Assembly: GCF_963678635.1 (NCBI RefSeq)
Contig: NC_087064.1
Location: forward strand, 30,161,740 to 30,225,739
DNA: 64,000 nt
From: Symsagittifera roscoffensis
Taxonomy: Eukaryota > Xenacoelomorpha > Acoela > Convolutidae
Direction: 5' to 3'
Notes under the pieces: generated by a model
What the model was told of the DNA's origin: nothing
Database searches by the model: none
The model's input: only the letters and a program-made list of their open reading frames with translations
Translations under genes and position numbers: made by a program
Shown here: piece by piece, positions 45,001 to 60,000 of the stretch
Layout of the letters: every line of letters begins with the position of its first letter
Numbering within the stretch: the stretch's first letter is position 1

Positions 45001-48000
45001 AATTTCTGAAATCTAGTTTTTATTATTGTTATGTTGTTTGAAACAAAAAGCTTTTTTTTTCGGTTCAAATGATGAATGTAAAATTTATCAACTGTAATAC
45101 TATTCGAAAGTCAAAGCACATGCTATCAAAAAGCCGTAAAGATGCCCTAAAAGCGGTAGCAATTTTTGCGGCTTAGGTTAGAAAAAAAGAATAGTCGATA
45201 TGCCATTAACACGCACTAAAATTCGCTGGTGTAAATAAATTATAACGAATGAATATAGGATATAGGGATAAACCAATGAACAATAAATTTCTCTAACGAC
45301 GGTTCGTTACAATGATAATTTAGCATATTTCATCATTTACCAAGCTTGAAAGGTCACTGAAGGCTGTAAAACCTGGTTCAAAAAAGCGTGTGAGAGCGTT
45401 CCTTCAATTTAACAAGTTCTTGCCAGTGAATTTTTCAAACTAAACTTAATCAGACGAGGAAAAATTCCAAAAACTTAAAGCAAAATTTTACAATAGAAAA
45501 AGGTCATTAAATTTCAGAAGCAACAAGCATTTTTTAAAAAGAACCAACTGCCAAAATAACATTGTAAACAAAACCTATAAAAAAGAACCTTTTTTATTAT
45601 GAATATAATCATCAAGCTTCAATTTTTCAATGGTATTTAAAAACTTTATTATTGAGGGGTCAAATTTTGCAAATTCTGATTTCCTCGCTTAAGAACTTTT
45701 CTATTTTACCTTGAAAGATAAAACCATTGACGTTGAGAGATAAAACAGCTTAAGGACTTTTCTATTTTAGCTTGAGAGATAAAACCATTGAGATAAAATC
45801 AATTTTCGCTAATAATTTGAGATCTCGTATGTAATTCAAAAACAGAGAAAACGTTCAGTTAGGCCATCTGAAGACTTTTCATTTAAAGTACGCGAGGCAT
45901 GACTTTGTAATCAAGCAACTCTAGAAGTTGATGACATAAAAACATCAAACATTACTCCTTTACATAGAAGGGAAGCTGCAGCTTAGAAAGCACAAGATAG
46001 AAAGCGACAAAAAATTTGGATAGAGCTTTAAAATGCAGAATAACACAAATTTTGCATTGAGTAATTTGAAATATTGTTGGATGCAAAAAAACTTGACACT
46101 TTAATTACATTTTTAAAAATCCTCTAGCTCCTTTCCCGTTGATTGTGGTAGAGCAATTGCTTTATATGAAATGTTCAACTATTCCTTCGCTTGCATATTA
46201 TATAAAAAATGGCGGGATAATTCTGATATCTGTTCACGCTACATGCGGTAAACTGTTGCACATGCGGTAAACTGTTGTCTAACTCAAAATTTTAAACATT
46301 GACCTCAAGAATTAGCTATGTCAGCAACAAACAACGGTTAATTTTTGTACAATTCTTTGCAAATATCAAGGTCCACCTACTACCAAAAATTAAAAAAGAT
46401 ACGTGAAGGAAAAATCCTTGATCGAAAAAAGGGAAGTGGAAGACCTCGAAAATTAGCTGGTAATTTGTTTAAAAAACTGCCTCAATAGCTTTAAGAAATC
46501 CGTATTTTTCTGCCCAGAAAATTTCGCTAAAACTAACACCAAGGATGGCATAAATGTACACAAAACCACGGTTCAGCGTACATTAAAAATAAGTAACATT
46601 TTGAAGAAAATCCCGAGAAAAACCTTGCAAATAACCATCACCTATAAAGAAAAACGAATCATTTTTGCATAAAATTGGAAAAATTATGGCTTTGAGGATG
46701 TTCGGATAACCGATGAAAGCATATTCCAGATGCACAGAAACAAACGCACAGTCTGGTATTTAAAAAATGGCAAAAAAATAACAAAGTCAGCTCCCAAATT
46801 TCCAAAGAAAGTGATGGTGTGGAGAGCAATTTCAGTCCGAGGATTCTATCTTAAAATAGTCGATGGCCCAGGAAATATAAATGGACCTAAGTATTGTCAT
46901 ATCCTGGGGAAATTTCTTCCGTACGACGCACTTTTTCCAGAGGGCTGGATCTTGCAGCAAGACGGTGCTCGCCCACACACGTCAAATTTTACTAAAAACT
47001 GGATGGAGGACAATCATGACCAAACTTTGCAATGGCCGCCAAACTCAGCCAAACTTAGTTTGAAACATTCTCAAAAATGCTGTGGAAAAGAAATCACCAA
47101 CAAATATCAAATAGTTTAGGAGATAAATAATCGAATGCCAAGATGAAGTGACTGCGCAATTGAGGTTATATTTAATGAAGTCAATTCCAAGCAAACTTTT
47201 AAATGTTATTCGTTGCCATGGAAAGCAAATCCCTGCCTAGTCATACTGGATTGTAGCTATTTTTCTTGCCTATTCTGTGTTATATTATATTTTTCTTTAT
47301 GATTTGTCATTAACCAGAAAATTTAAGTTTTTCCAGTGTCATTTTTTTTTGCATCGAACAAGACTTCTCGTCTATCAGGGCAAAGCCCTGAATGTTTCGA
47401 CTGTCCCTTAATTCACATCGAATAGTTTTTAGGAAAAGAAAATATTGAACACCTATAAATTTTGGACAACATCAAGTTGTAAAATTTTGAGTAGTACGAA
47501 ACGAATACGACCAATTAGCTAGCCTCAATTCAATTAGGAAAATTTTGTTACGCGGGATATATCGCCACGCATAAATAATTCGCGTTAAGCTCTCAGCATT
47601 ATGAATAAACTCTTCAAAGCGCGCATATTTTCATTCAGAACATAGCCAATTTGGAAATTTTCCAACCCCCAGAACTTTACCAAAAAATAATCAAAGTTAA
47701 AATATCTTTTTAAATTTGAACTCAGGAAGTCGATATTTTCAATGGGGTATAAAAAAACTTCGTTGAAAACATTATTTCGATCGGCGAAAATCGACTGTTT
47801 AAAAAACCACTTAGGTTGGAAAAAAAATCAGTTGCATCACACTACGCTCTGCTTGTGAAAAATAAACAAGGACGGAATCGCCAGATAACTTTTAACATTG
47901 ATGAATTTTGCATTGATAGTTCACCTGAAGTCCGGATTGGTGTTCTCAATGTTGAACTCCTCGCAGATCCTCTCCAGTGCGGTCATCCAGGACACAGCCA

Positions 48001-51000
48001 AATGGCAGTTCTGCAACACCACCCAAGTACCGTCCTGTCTGGCCTGCTCTATCATCTTGGCCGCAATAGGACCCTGGCCTTGACCCAGCGAGATGGCGTT
48101 GAATTTATTACCACTGAAGCCTTTGTCACCAGCAAACTTCAAAAGACCTGGAAACAATCAGATAAATATCTTTATTGTTTATAAAATAACTTGTTGTTTA
48201 AGAAACTACTTTCCATTGAAAAGCCTTTTCATTTTGATTAGAAACAATTTAGACTTTTCAGGTAGTCTTTTCGACTGATTAACAAATATGATCATAAATT
48301 TTCATTTTTTCTCAGAACTTTTTCGTTTTCTTGAGAAATCTAACAGAAAGACCAGGAGAAAGAGACTAGGTTTTCGAATTTTCTTTTTAAACAAGTGTTC
48401 AGATCGCCCAGATATCACGGACGATTACATTATACTTTTAAAAATACACTTATTTCGAAGAAAATTTCTTCCAAATGTTGTCTCGGTTCAAAGTCGCATT
48501 CTGGACAAGCTTGTTTGCTCAAGGTTTGCAATTCGTATTAGATCATTTTCAATTGATTTGGATGATTTTTTTGAGGCTGATTTTAGGTTTAAGCATTTCA
48601 GAAAAATTGACCTAAATAGAGGTTCTTAGGCAAAAATGCCTCAAAACTAATGGGATCAAATGGGAGAATACTAACTGGCCATCGGATCTGCTCCAGGAGA
48701 TAGGATGAACACGAGGGGAATGACACAGTTGGAGTCTGCGTAGCTCTTGCTCAGGTCGAAAGGAGGAGGCTGCACGAAGTTCTTGCCCAGCTTCTCCGAC
48801 ACAAATGAGGTCACTTTGGGCACCAACTGAAAGCAAACATTGTTAGACAAAAAGTCGTAAAAATCAATCTATAAAAAACCGTTAGACAAGGTAGAAAGTC
48901 GGTCAAAAAATAAGTTGTTGTTCGTTTTGAAAACTTGAAGGATTCCGCAAAAAAACTTTTTTGAATATAATCTTTATGCCCATTATCGGAGAGACTGCAA
49001 ATATGAAAAAAATTGCTCGATTTCAAAAAACTGCTCAATTTTTTTTGGTAGGATATAAAATTATGCCAATATCATATATGAACTTCGGTTTTTAATGGTT
49101 CTATAGAGAGACTGATCTGTGTGGTACCTTATCGGATCGCAGTATGCGTATCATGATGAGTTTCTGGAAGGGTGTCAGTTTCTCCTCAAATGGGTACGGC
49201 ATCTCAGCATTCTGGGGCTCCTTGCTGTCGTAGATCCTTCTCCAGTCATCCGTGTTGTCAAGGAAGTGATTCCTGAAAGTTTAAAACCAGTTTAGTTTAT
49301 TTTTAAGTAAACACATCTACTTATCTACCCATCTAAATGCAATATCATCTACATTGACAATTTTTTGAACAATTGGGATTGATTACAAAATTTTACAATC
49401 AAATAGTATTGGCTACAATACGAAGTAACACTTTATAATGTTTGGGATATTTGTATTGGGATATAAATCTCTTCAACTCTTGTGGGATAGTAATTTGAAA
49501 AATGACGATTTGAATTTGACCTAAAAAACAAATGATCACCAAGCTAACTTGAGTGGTCCTAGCTGCTGGAACTGTTTGGTGAATCGGCAGAACTCGTCCC
49601 AGCTCTTCTTGCTCAGCCACTCATGTGCTGGATTCTTCTCCTTGTTCTCCAGTCCCACACCTCCAGTCAACAGGAACATGAACTCCTCACGCTTCAACTC
49701 ATGTCGTGCACTGCAACACATCAGTGAGTTACATAACAGTTACGTCATCGATTTTTATAAATTTCAAAGTGCTTTCACTACATATGATTCTTTTTGCTTT
49801 TATAGGGCAGAACTTGGGTTGAGCAAAACAGATCGTTCAAGATCTTCTTCATAAATATGCTATAAACTTATGAAGACGCTCTTGAGATCAAGTTTGCTTC
49901 CATTTTAAATCAAATTTTTCTTTTAAGGTGAGCTAAGACAAAAATTGCAAGTCCTTTGAAAACTACTGTTCTGTTTAGTTGTGACAATAAAGAGCAAGAG
50001 ACTCAATTAGTTGTTACAAGAGACCTCAATTAGTTGTGACAATAAAGGCGTTCTTTATCTGGCGTCCTTTTATGGCTGCTGAATGTGACCATGTTTGAAG
50101 CATGCAAAGAGGGTACTCACAGTAGTATGTTGGCGCATAAGGTGAGTGAGAAGAGGAGTTTGTCCTTCTCGAAGAGACTCCTGCAGACGTTGCAGTAGAG
50201 GTTGTAGGTGAAGTGGTCCGACAGATACCTCAGACGCTTCTCCAGGATCTTGCTCTTGTTACTACACGCACAAACTCGTGTAAAATAGAAAAAAATAGCC
50301 AACTGACAGTTGGAAAAGAGTAATGAACGCAAAAAAAAAGAAAAAAAACTGACTTGTTTTTTTAAAAATAATGTTCACATTACTTTTTTAAAGAAAAAAT
50401 ACATGCCCCTAAAGCTCTTTGAATTTAACGAAAAAATTGTATTTTGTACTTTTTTGATAACTTTAACCCAATCTGAGAAAACTCAATAGGTAAAACTTTC
50501 ATTTCGCTGGGAATTCTGAAAATAAAATTTCATTTTCGAATTAGAAGTCGATCACGTTTTTCGTGACCTTTACACTTTTGCTGTTCGATAGTGGAGTTTG
50601 CCTTTCTTTTAACAAAGGAAATGAAGTTAAAAATGAAGTTGAAAAAATCAAATGTCAAACCGCAAAAAAAATAAAAGTGTACAATTTTAAAGACTTTTTT
50701 CTTTAAATTTAAAATCACCAAGACCTATAAAAAAAGTACCCCCTACGTTCATTACTCTTATAAGAACTGGTACATTTTGGACTAACTGAAACTTTTCGCA
50801 CAAAACCAGCATTTATTAATTGAAATATACTTATAAAACTCATCGGAGTATCTTGAAGCACATCATCATGTAGTGTAATTTGTTTTCTCGACAAACTTAT
50901 CTACCAATTTCAGGATGTCATTGATTAAGAAATAGTACCAGCCGTTCGTAAACTGCAACAACGAATCGTCGCCTCATGATTAGTTACAACGATCATGTGT

Positions 51001-54000
51001 TGAATATCATTAAATAAATTTAAGAGAGATGGATTCCTAGTTACTCGATCAAAATATCTAATCTGACATAGAGAAATTTGAATTTGAGTGACCTCTCCTG
51101 AATGGAGTTGAGGAATAGGTTGATGAACCAGTTGAGAGAGTACTGGTACATTGGGTCCACATTGGGCAGGTCCGCGATGGAGAAGAAGAGGATGCTGGAG
51201 TGGACTGCTATGGGTCTGTAGCCCATCCTCGCCTCCTCTATCTTCTTCTGCGTCTCCTCAGCCACCTAGAACAAAATGAAGAAACAAAACAAATAATAAA
51301 TACTGTAGATAACCAATATTCAATCAGACATAGTTCACGAAGAAAAATAAAAAATCTGCTTAGAATACAACAGTTCATAGATTTTTACAGCTTCAAGATC
51401 TCCTATAAATCTTATTTTGGAACAACTTTCAAATGATTTTATCAAAAACAATGTTTTTAGCGGATCATGCTTTATAATTTTTTTTAGCTTTCCTCCTTTT
51501 ATCACTAAAAAAGAATGAGATGAGAAGATTTTTTGTGACATCCAGTAGCTTTTTGTTACCTTCTGTTTCTTCGATATCTCGTCCGACAGTATCTTAGAAC
51601 TATCTAAGATCTGAATGGCACTCTCGTCTTCTAGAATGTTCCCCTCTGACGAGGAGAGTGTCTCCAATATCTTGTCCTCTGTCTCCTTCAGAGTCTTCTT
51701 GTTCTGAGCCGACTGCAGAATGAGTGCTTGTCTTTCTTCTTCGTAATCGGGGCGCTCCTTCGCAACCACGATGCCCAGCAATTGGTCCTCCAGACCTAAG
51801 CATTATATCAAAATAAAGATTTTATCATTTCAATATTTACAAACCCACCACCACCACCACCTCCTCCTTCGCCTCTTTTTCCCACCTCAAAGCAGCTTAA
51901 GACCACCCCCCCCCCCCCCCCCCCCCCCACCTTGATATAACGAATGAAGTATTTTTTCGTTCATTTATTGTCAAATTAGCCTCATCATGGGCGATTGTTT
52001 TTCGCTAATTTCAGGGCGATAAACGGCGGTTCAGAAACTTTCAATTTCGGTTCGGTTCGGTCATTTAATTCTGTTCGATTCTGTTGCAAGGGTGGATCTA
52101 GGAGTTTTATTTTCAGGTTATTTTTGTGACCATGCGCAATGAAATAAAAAAGAAACAGTTTATTGTTTTGTTTACATGTAATTGATTTCACGGATTAAAG
52201 GTTGTCTGAAGTTCGTTAGCGTTTCAACGGCGGTTTCGTTTTGAATTGGACAAATGTCTTTGATTTTACGAGTTCTTTTTATTTTGGTGTCGTCTCAGTC
52301 AACCAAAGAAATGACGAAACAAATCAATAATAGAATTCGCTTATTTCCACGTCTCCATAAGTCTAATTCAGCCGAGGCAATACTAAACAGGACACCAAAT
52401 CACGACAAAGACAATAAATTAAATACCTGCATCGCAAAGCGAAAAAGCAGATGACGATGACAAAAATTCAAACCTTTTTGTGCAGTAAAATTACTGTTTA
52501 ATTACTATATAAACTGCATCAAATAAGAGCCGTAAATTTGACTTAATAAGCGACATATTTTGAACAATATACAATACGTAGTAATATAATTATAAAACAA
52601 CAAGACGTTGACAAAAAAATTTTGCTTGCCTTCAAACTTTAAATCTGCAGTAACTTTTCTAAAAACTTTTATGTAGATTCATAAATTCAATCCAAAAGTA
52701 CAAACAAAAATTAGTATAAAAATTAATTGAACCCATCTGACCTTCAGGTGTGATCATGAAGTTGAGAAGGGTGACTTTGACGGCCACTTCCGGCAGGTAG
52801 TGTGGATTCCTCAGCTTAGTGGTGATGTAGAACCGGAAGTCCCTCGAGTACTCAATCACGTTCTCACCCAGTTTGATACACTCCACTCCACCTGAAAAAT
52901 CATTTAAGGTAATTGATCAACTGGCACATTCAAAACAACGTACAGGAAGGAAAGCCTATTTAGGATTTAACTAGAAACAACAGTATTCACTGGCTGGGCA
53001 ACTAGCGTCTGCAAGCATTTTGTTCTCAATTTTTCGGACTTATGATTTCGAGTGAAATTTGAGTTTCAAGCATAATACAATTTTTACAGTTTTTCTTATC
53101 AGTAAAACTTTTTAATTATATGCCCAAGGACATTGACATAAAAACCAATCGAATCTACCAAATATTATTGCTACTTAATAGTTAAAACTTCTTCGATCTT
53201 ACTATAATTGTAATCGTGTTAATTTTTTTCTTCGGCATTCAACTAAAATCTTTAAATTTTTCGCAATTACAGTATCTTCAATCTGTAAAAAAGTCCAAGC
53301 TAGAACAAGAACAAGGTATGTTTCAATGATTGCTTACTTTGTTTGAAAGTGGACTTGAGCAACAGAGGCTCGAGTGTCGGGTCCAATTCCTCGTAGACAT
53401 TCTCCAGGAGTACGGGGGTGCCGAACTGAATGCTGTTCTCCAGGGTGCGCATGTAGTCGGGGTCAGTCAGTTTGATCACGGACAGTTTGTTCTCTTTCTC
53501 CATGTTCTTCACCCACTTATTAGCTTGACCTTGAGGGTCAATCATCAGAGGCCTGAACAGAAAGGAAATTCAATAATTCGAAAACTGAACCGAAAAATTA
53601 ATACAAACCTATTTAACATCAAAGAATATACGTTGTTTTTGTGAGTATGCCTTTCTTAAGTATAACGCCACAAAAGAAGGAATATGCTAGCATTCCGTGA
53701 GGCAATTTGTTTCCATCAAAAACCAAAACTGCAATATTATTTTTATTAAGAAATGCCAAATTGATGTTATCTTTGACATTGAAGTCGACTCGGATAGTAA
53801 TTATGACAAATAAGCTTTAAAAATTCTGCGAACCATCGTCGGGCATTGTCGACGATGACACCATTCTCAATGGAGAAGTTGTCAGTTGGGAGCCCATTGA
53901 TGTTCCAGGCACGGATTTTGATTGGCTCTCCCAGGGTCTCCTTGAGTGAGAACACAGGCGAACAGGCAATCTTCTTCTCCTTAAAAGAGCATAACTTGCC

Positions 54001-57000
54001 TGATAAACTCAGTTAACCGACAATTTTTCGTTGCTTCTTTGTGTTAGAGAACCCAAACGGTATCTACATCTTGAGTTGAACAGCCTATTCTAGCTATACT
54101 GCAGCAGTAATCAAGCAGTGATTGATTATGCTATTATGGACTCTTTCCATTGAATCGAACGAATTGAGAAATGAACTCTTTTTATTGCTTGACACTTTTG
54201 TAGTTAAGTAACTTTTGCAAAAGTGTTCCAACCATTTTTGAAGTTCAGCAACATCTTGTAACTTTAAGGAAATTGCAAACCAAAAAAGTGATTCCAAAAT
54301 GTTCTAAAAGTTTGTATTTAGATAATGGTTATCACTAATGGTTATCCCAAGATAAAAGTTTTCAAACCAACAATAACTAAGCTGGTCAAAAAATAAATTG
54401 ACATTTCACCTTGCATATCTTGGCCCAGTTCTTCCCACAGTCGGCCCTGAAGGCAGAGGTGAAAGCACCTAGGTACGCAATGATTCCCGAAGACACCAAC
54501 ACATCCCCAGTCAGGTTGTCGTAGACGCCCTGCAAGGTCTGCGAGGCCTCCGTCCACCTAAGAAGACATTGATATCAAATTAGGACTAAATTGGAAACTT
54601 TTCTGATTGATAAAATCGATAAAAATCCAATGTATGAAACTCTGAGAACTATCGCAAAATTGTCCTTGTTACCCAGAAAATAGAACACAGTCAACTGATA
54701 TTTGGAAAAAAAAGTCAATGAAAGCAAGTAAATAGAAAAAAATACTGATTTGTTTTTCTTTTTAAAAAATCTCCGCAACTTTTGAATTTCCAAGAAAAAA
54801 ATATATGGCTTTAAAGCTTTTGGAATTTCTAGAACAATTTATGATTGACACTTTTTTGATAAAATGAACCCAATTTGAGAAAACTTGATCAATAGATAAA
54901 GTTTCTATTTCGCTGGGAAACCTGATAATTTAATTTCGAAGTTAGAAGTCGGCCACGTGTTTCTTGACCTTTACACTTTAACTGTTCAATACTGGAGTTT
55001 GCATTCCTTTAAAAAAGTAATAGAAGGGACCTTAAAAAGAAATCAAACCGCGAAAAAGTAAACTTGAGCCTGAACAAATTTTTCCTGAAAAAAAATCATC
55101 ACGACCTCAATCAGAGCCTGAACTACGTTCATCGACTCTTAAACCAGAATTTCATTAGACTCAGAAAAAGTATTTCATTCGATTTCATTAAGGCGATTTT
55201 ATAATAAGTCAAATCGGGAAATAGAGACGGAAATTTCTTTTTGTAGTGGTTCTTTTAATTAGACTCAACATAAAAAATCAAATAACAACAACTCTCACCT
55301 GTCTTTTTCGCCTCCCAGACCCCCGATGAGTTTCTCTGCTCTCGTGAGTTTCTTCCCGCACAGATCCACTTCAAACTCCAAGTTGTCCTTCTTGTCCTGT
55401 GAGTCATTCAGCTGCTGCTTCAGAGAGGCCAGGCGGTCCTAGAAATCAACAATGCGAACATTTACATCTCTTTCTAAATGATGGAAAAATTGGGAAAATA
55501 TTCAGCAGATGGTGGTTCCATGAACACTTTGAAAGAGTGTATTTCTCTATATGAACCTTTGAGAACTTTCGGAACACTTTTCTACAAAAACATTTCTATT
55601 TGAAACAATTTAGTTTGGCTGCTAAAACTAATTAAAACGAACCGATTCCCTGAATGAATGCAAACTATACAAACAGTGCTGATTTAAAACAATCAGCACT
55701 GCATCAGATCAGAAAAAATAGAATTATTGATATGGCTGCCAATAATTTTGAGCTTGGATTGTTACTTTTAATCAACTACTTGCCTGGACGTTCTTGAGCT
55801 CAGTGCGTTTGGCGTTAAGGGAGGCCATGACCACTGCCACCTCCTGTTCAGCCTCTGCCAGTTTGGCTTTCTTGGGGGCCACATATTTGGCAGTCCTGTC
55901 GTACACCTCCATCGCACGGATCTAGAAGAAGAGTCATAGATACGATATGAATATTTCATGATTTGAATGTCAGCTGAAGTGTTAGGTAAACAGATTAAAA
56001 CTGCCAAGAAAGTGAATTGGCTAATTCAGTCCAATTCCCTGGATGGTTAAAAGGTTGAATAAAAGGATGGCTGAAAATCAGCAGATAAATAGCATTAACT
56101 TTTTTCTTAATAATTTGATATCCGAATATCAGTGCAAGCTTACCCATCTGCACAGCCCTTCAGCCGCGCTGGACGCCTTCAGTACTTTCTCTGGAACAAA
56201 ATCTGGATTGGGCATATAGTCTTTCCTGACTTTTGTCATCACAGCCACCGGAATGTTATCCTTATCATACGTCTTCAGCTCATTGAGGAAGTTCATGTCT
56301 CCCAGGAGTTTCTTAGAGGGACCCCAGTAGTCCATAACCTTTTGTCCACTGCCGGAAGGGTCATTTATCTTGTCTGGCTTGATGTCCTTCATGACACAGA
56401 CTGCTTCCATGACCAACTTCACTCCAGCAGGAGGGTTTTTCATGGACTTCACAATGGTGATGTCAGAAGGCTACAAAATGAGAAAACTTCTTTTTTGAGA
56501 AATCTTTTTTTTGAAAAGACAAAAATTTGAACCAGATATAAACAATAATCCATTGTAAGCCTAAGCATTCTCGGCCTAACAAGTCAAATACCCATCAAAA
56601 AATATTCAATGATGTACCTTAAGGGTGTCCAGTGCCCTCATGGCCTCCTCTAGGGCGGGTATGGCCTCTGCCAGGTCATTCTCACACTCCTCCTTCAGAC
56701 CCTGTGCCTGCTCACTCTGCTCTGTCGCAACCTGAGCAAAAAACAGAAGAGTGAAACAAAATCCAGCTAAACTTTTACCTCAAGTACTTCACTCTAAATT
56801 TTGTTCAAAGATAGTTTCATAACTATAAGACTTTTTCATCGCCCCTCAATAGCCAAAGAGGTTCAAAACAGTTCACCCGTCAATATGCCAAAAATGTACC
56901 TTTTCCTCCTCGGCCACCACGGCACTCTTCTTCTCCGCCTCGATCGACTCCCTTTCTGTGACCTCCATCATCTTAATCGTCTCCTTCGTAGTCTCCTCCA

Positions 57001-60000
57001 GCTGCGGCTTCAACGCCGTCAAGTTCTTCTGCATCTCCGCCACCTGTTATGTAACAAACTCAGAATCATCATCATTATCATCAGGAGTTTCTACTAAATA
57101 ACCTTTGAAGAGGTTCATGATAAAACGTAGGATTTGTTGACTTCAAAATATTGACTAATTGTTAAGAATAATTTCTGAAAAATAAAATAGTCACGTTGAT
57201 TTTTTTGGCTCTAAAATTTAGGTGCAATTAAGTGAGTAGGTCTCTGAAATTTAGACGACTCCCTCATGAACTAAATACAGCAATTTATAATGTTCGGAAG
57301 CATCATCTATACTATATTTAATTTTTCTAAAAGATTTTTTCCCTCATCACAAAGATTGCAGGACCAATTTTTGATACTTGCTTTTCCTTTGTGATTCATA
57401 AATTTATTCATCAATGGGCATTTGAATCTGCATTGTCCTGATATATCCCAATCAAAATGTTATACGAATTTAAACTCAAAGTATATGAAAACTTCTCTAA
57501 ACTTTGCTTTCGAATCTTTTATTCACACGCAATTCTTGATACAATCAGTTATGTTTTTGAATTTGAGGCATTTCCTTCCTAGGGCTTCGAATAGCACTGA
57601 TGAATCACATACCTGATCAGCAGCGAAAGCGAGTTTCTCCAGTCCGACCACGTATCGCTTCTTGGCCTTGGATATTTCGTCCCGCTTCTTACCCAACAGT
57701 CCTTTGAAGGCCATGATCAACTCCAAGTATGATGTGGGTGTCACATAGTTGTATCTACCCAGCTCAGTCAGGTACCTGGATAAGCTCTCTTGGTTAACAT
57801 CGTTTATGGCTAACTCAAACAAGAAGTAAACAAGACTGCTCGTATCAAGGCGAAGCCCTGAATGCTCCGACTGGACTGCCTTTTAATGTCTAAAGAGTAC
57901 TTTTTACTTAGAAAAAAAATTGATGAAATTTTCCACAAAAAAAATTTAAATTTATTTGGAGATTTTTTGCAAATCATAACCCACACGCTATTTAGATTAC
58001 AAAATGATATATTTCGCATATAGCCAAGTATAGAATACAACAATTAGTATGCCTCAATTCAATTTGGAAGAGTTCTAAGTCTAATAAAAACTCCGCTCGC
58101 TCGTTAATTGCAAAAATATATCCCACGGTGTTAATCAAAAACTAGAAGTTTTAAAATCCCCATATGTTTACGAAAAATAACCACAGTTAAAATATCTTTT
58201 TACATTTAAACTCAGAACAACAAAACCTTCAAAGTGATATAAAAACTCCCGGCAAAAAAAACTAGAAAGAATTCAAAGTTCCTCTGAACAAAAAACCAAC
58301 CCGAGCACAAAATTTTTGTCAATTTCTTTGTAAATTGGAACAAATAACAATCATAGTGATAAATTGTTTTCATTTCAAAGATTATTCAACAGACATTTGC
58401 CAATTTACACGATTCTGATATCTAAAGACATCAAAAGGCCAGATAGGCCTCGTCGAGTGATGCCTTGAAAAGCAGCACAATTTCAAACCCTCTAGGTACT
58501 AAGAAGTTCAGAAATCTATCTAGGTGCAGAAATCTATCTGTTCCCTATTATTTGTGTTGTCAAAATCGCAAAAAAAGGTATACGTTTTTCAATGATTTTT
58601 TAAAATTACTCATTGTGTCAACAAAAATTGCTGAAAATTAGTAATAATTTAAACTAACTTCTTATCTGTACACCTACTCATTCAGGACTTTTGCCAGTAG
58701 AAGTCTTCGATGGTTTGATTTTTTAAACAATTTTGTGTTCAAATTTCTCAATCATCAATTCAAAATTGAATTTTTTTTAATAATTCGGTCTTCAGATCTT
58801 TGTTTGAAGATAAAAGCTAAACGAATGTTTTGAAAAGCCCGAATATGCGCAACTCTTTAAATAAACCCTACTTTATAAGTAAAGCCTACTAATTAGATTT
58901 CCTAAAAAGATATGACAGACTGAAATCTTCGTTTGCTTAAAAGTATTTTAACAGCCTAATTTTGTTTCAGTTTGAGTTTTTGAAGTAAAATTTTATTAGA
59001 TATACCGTACACTACAACCCCCTACTGCAGTATTGGCCGATAGTGACTCAAATAAGTTTTAATAGTTTGTGTTGTTATTAGTACATCACAAGATCTGTAA
59101 CGCAAATCCAACTAAATAATAAAATTTTTGAAACAAGTCAATATGAACTTTGAATGCATGTCGCAAAATTTAATATATGCCTGTGTTAATAATTCCAGTT
59201 CCCAATTTCGTTTTCGTTTCGCAGATATTTGTTTTCTGATGAAATTTTATGTTTAATATTCTATCTAGACTCAAAGTTAGCCAACTGATTTTTTTATCAA
59301 ATTTCTATTTTAGCTAAGTCTTCAATGCAATGGGTTGATTTTTGTTCATTTTAACTTACTGCTGTATCATCAGCGGAAAAAAGTCTTCCCTGAGTTTGCA
59401 GTGACCGGTAAATCAATTGATCATGAATGTCAACAGTAGTGGCAGGAGGACTTATCAATCCCTGAGAAACACCACAATGAAAAATATTCAAATGTGAAAA
59501 CTTAAAGCCTACTTTGACTACTTGCAATCTAGCTGTCAATTATGATTTCAGCAATGCTTGGATGGAACTTCGTAGTCTGTAGTTTTCACTTTTTTGAAGA
59601 AGTGTCTAATGTGAAACAGTATCAAACGCTTTTTGAGACTTATGAAAATAGCAAGTGTTGCTTTGGGGTACAATTCCTAGTCATTTTGTATGTGTTCCAT
59701 GAAAATTTGCGAAGCATCTATTGCTGACATTTCAAGTCTGAACCCAAACTGGTGTAATCAAAAAACCATGTTTATCAAAGAACTCAAAAATGCGTTTGTG
59801 GAGTCGTTCTTCAATTTCGTTCATAGATATTAGCCTCTAGTTATCTGGTTCACTCCCAGTTGCATTTTTATGAACTGGTGGTACATCGGCTAAAACAAGA
59901 CAGTCTGTGTAAACGTTTTAAGCAAAAATGTGTTATTCAGTTCTTACAGAAATCTAATTAACTTTGTTTATTTTTTTCAGTTCTATATTTTTTACGACAA

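Noticed and set aside
48288-48629. 113-codon open frame in dynein intron
   Set aside because: Opposite strand to dynein, composition like the intron, no recognised motif.
50868-50952. Exon-like stretch as a constitutive dynein exon
   Set aside because: Exons 14 and 15 join exactly (AG|T, Ser) without it, and inclusion would stop the frame.
57776-57822. Extension of dynein exon 3 upstream to an ATG at 57820
   Set aside because: The frame is open, but the acceptor TTATCCAG at 57776 alone keeps the split codon with exon 2.
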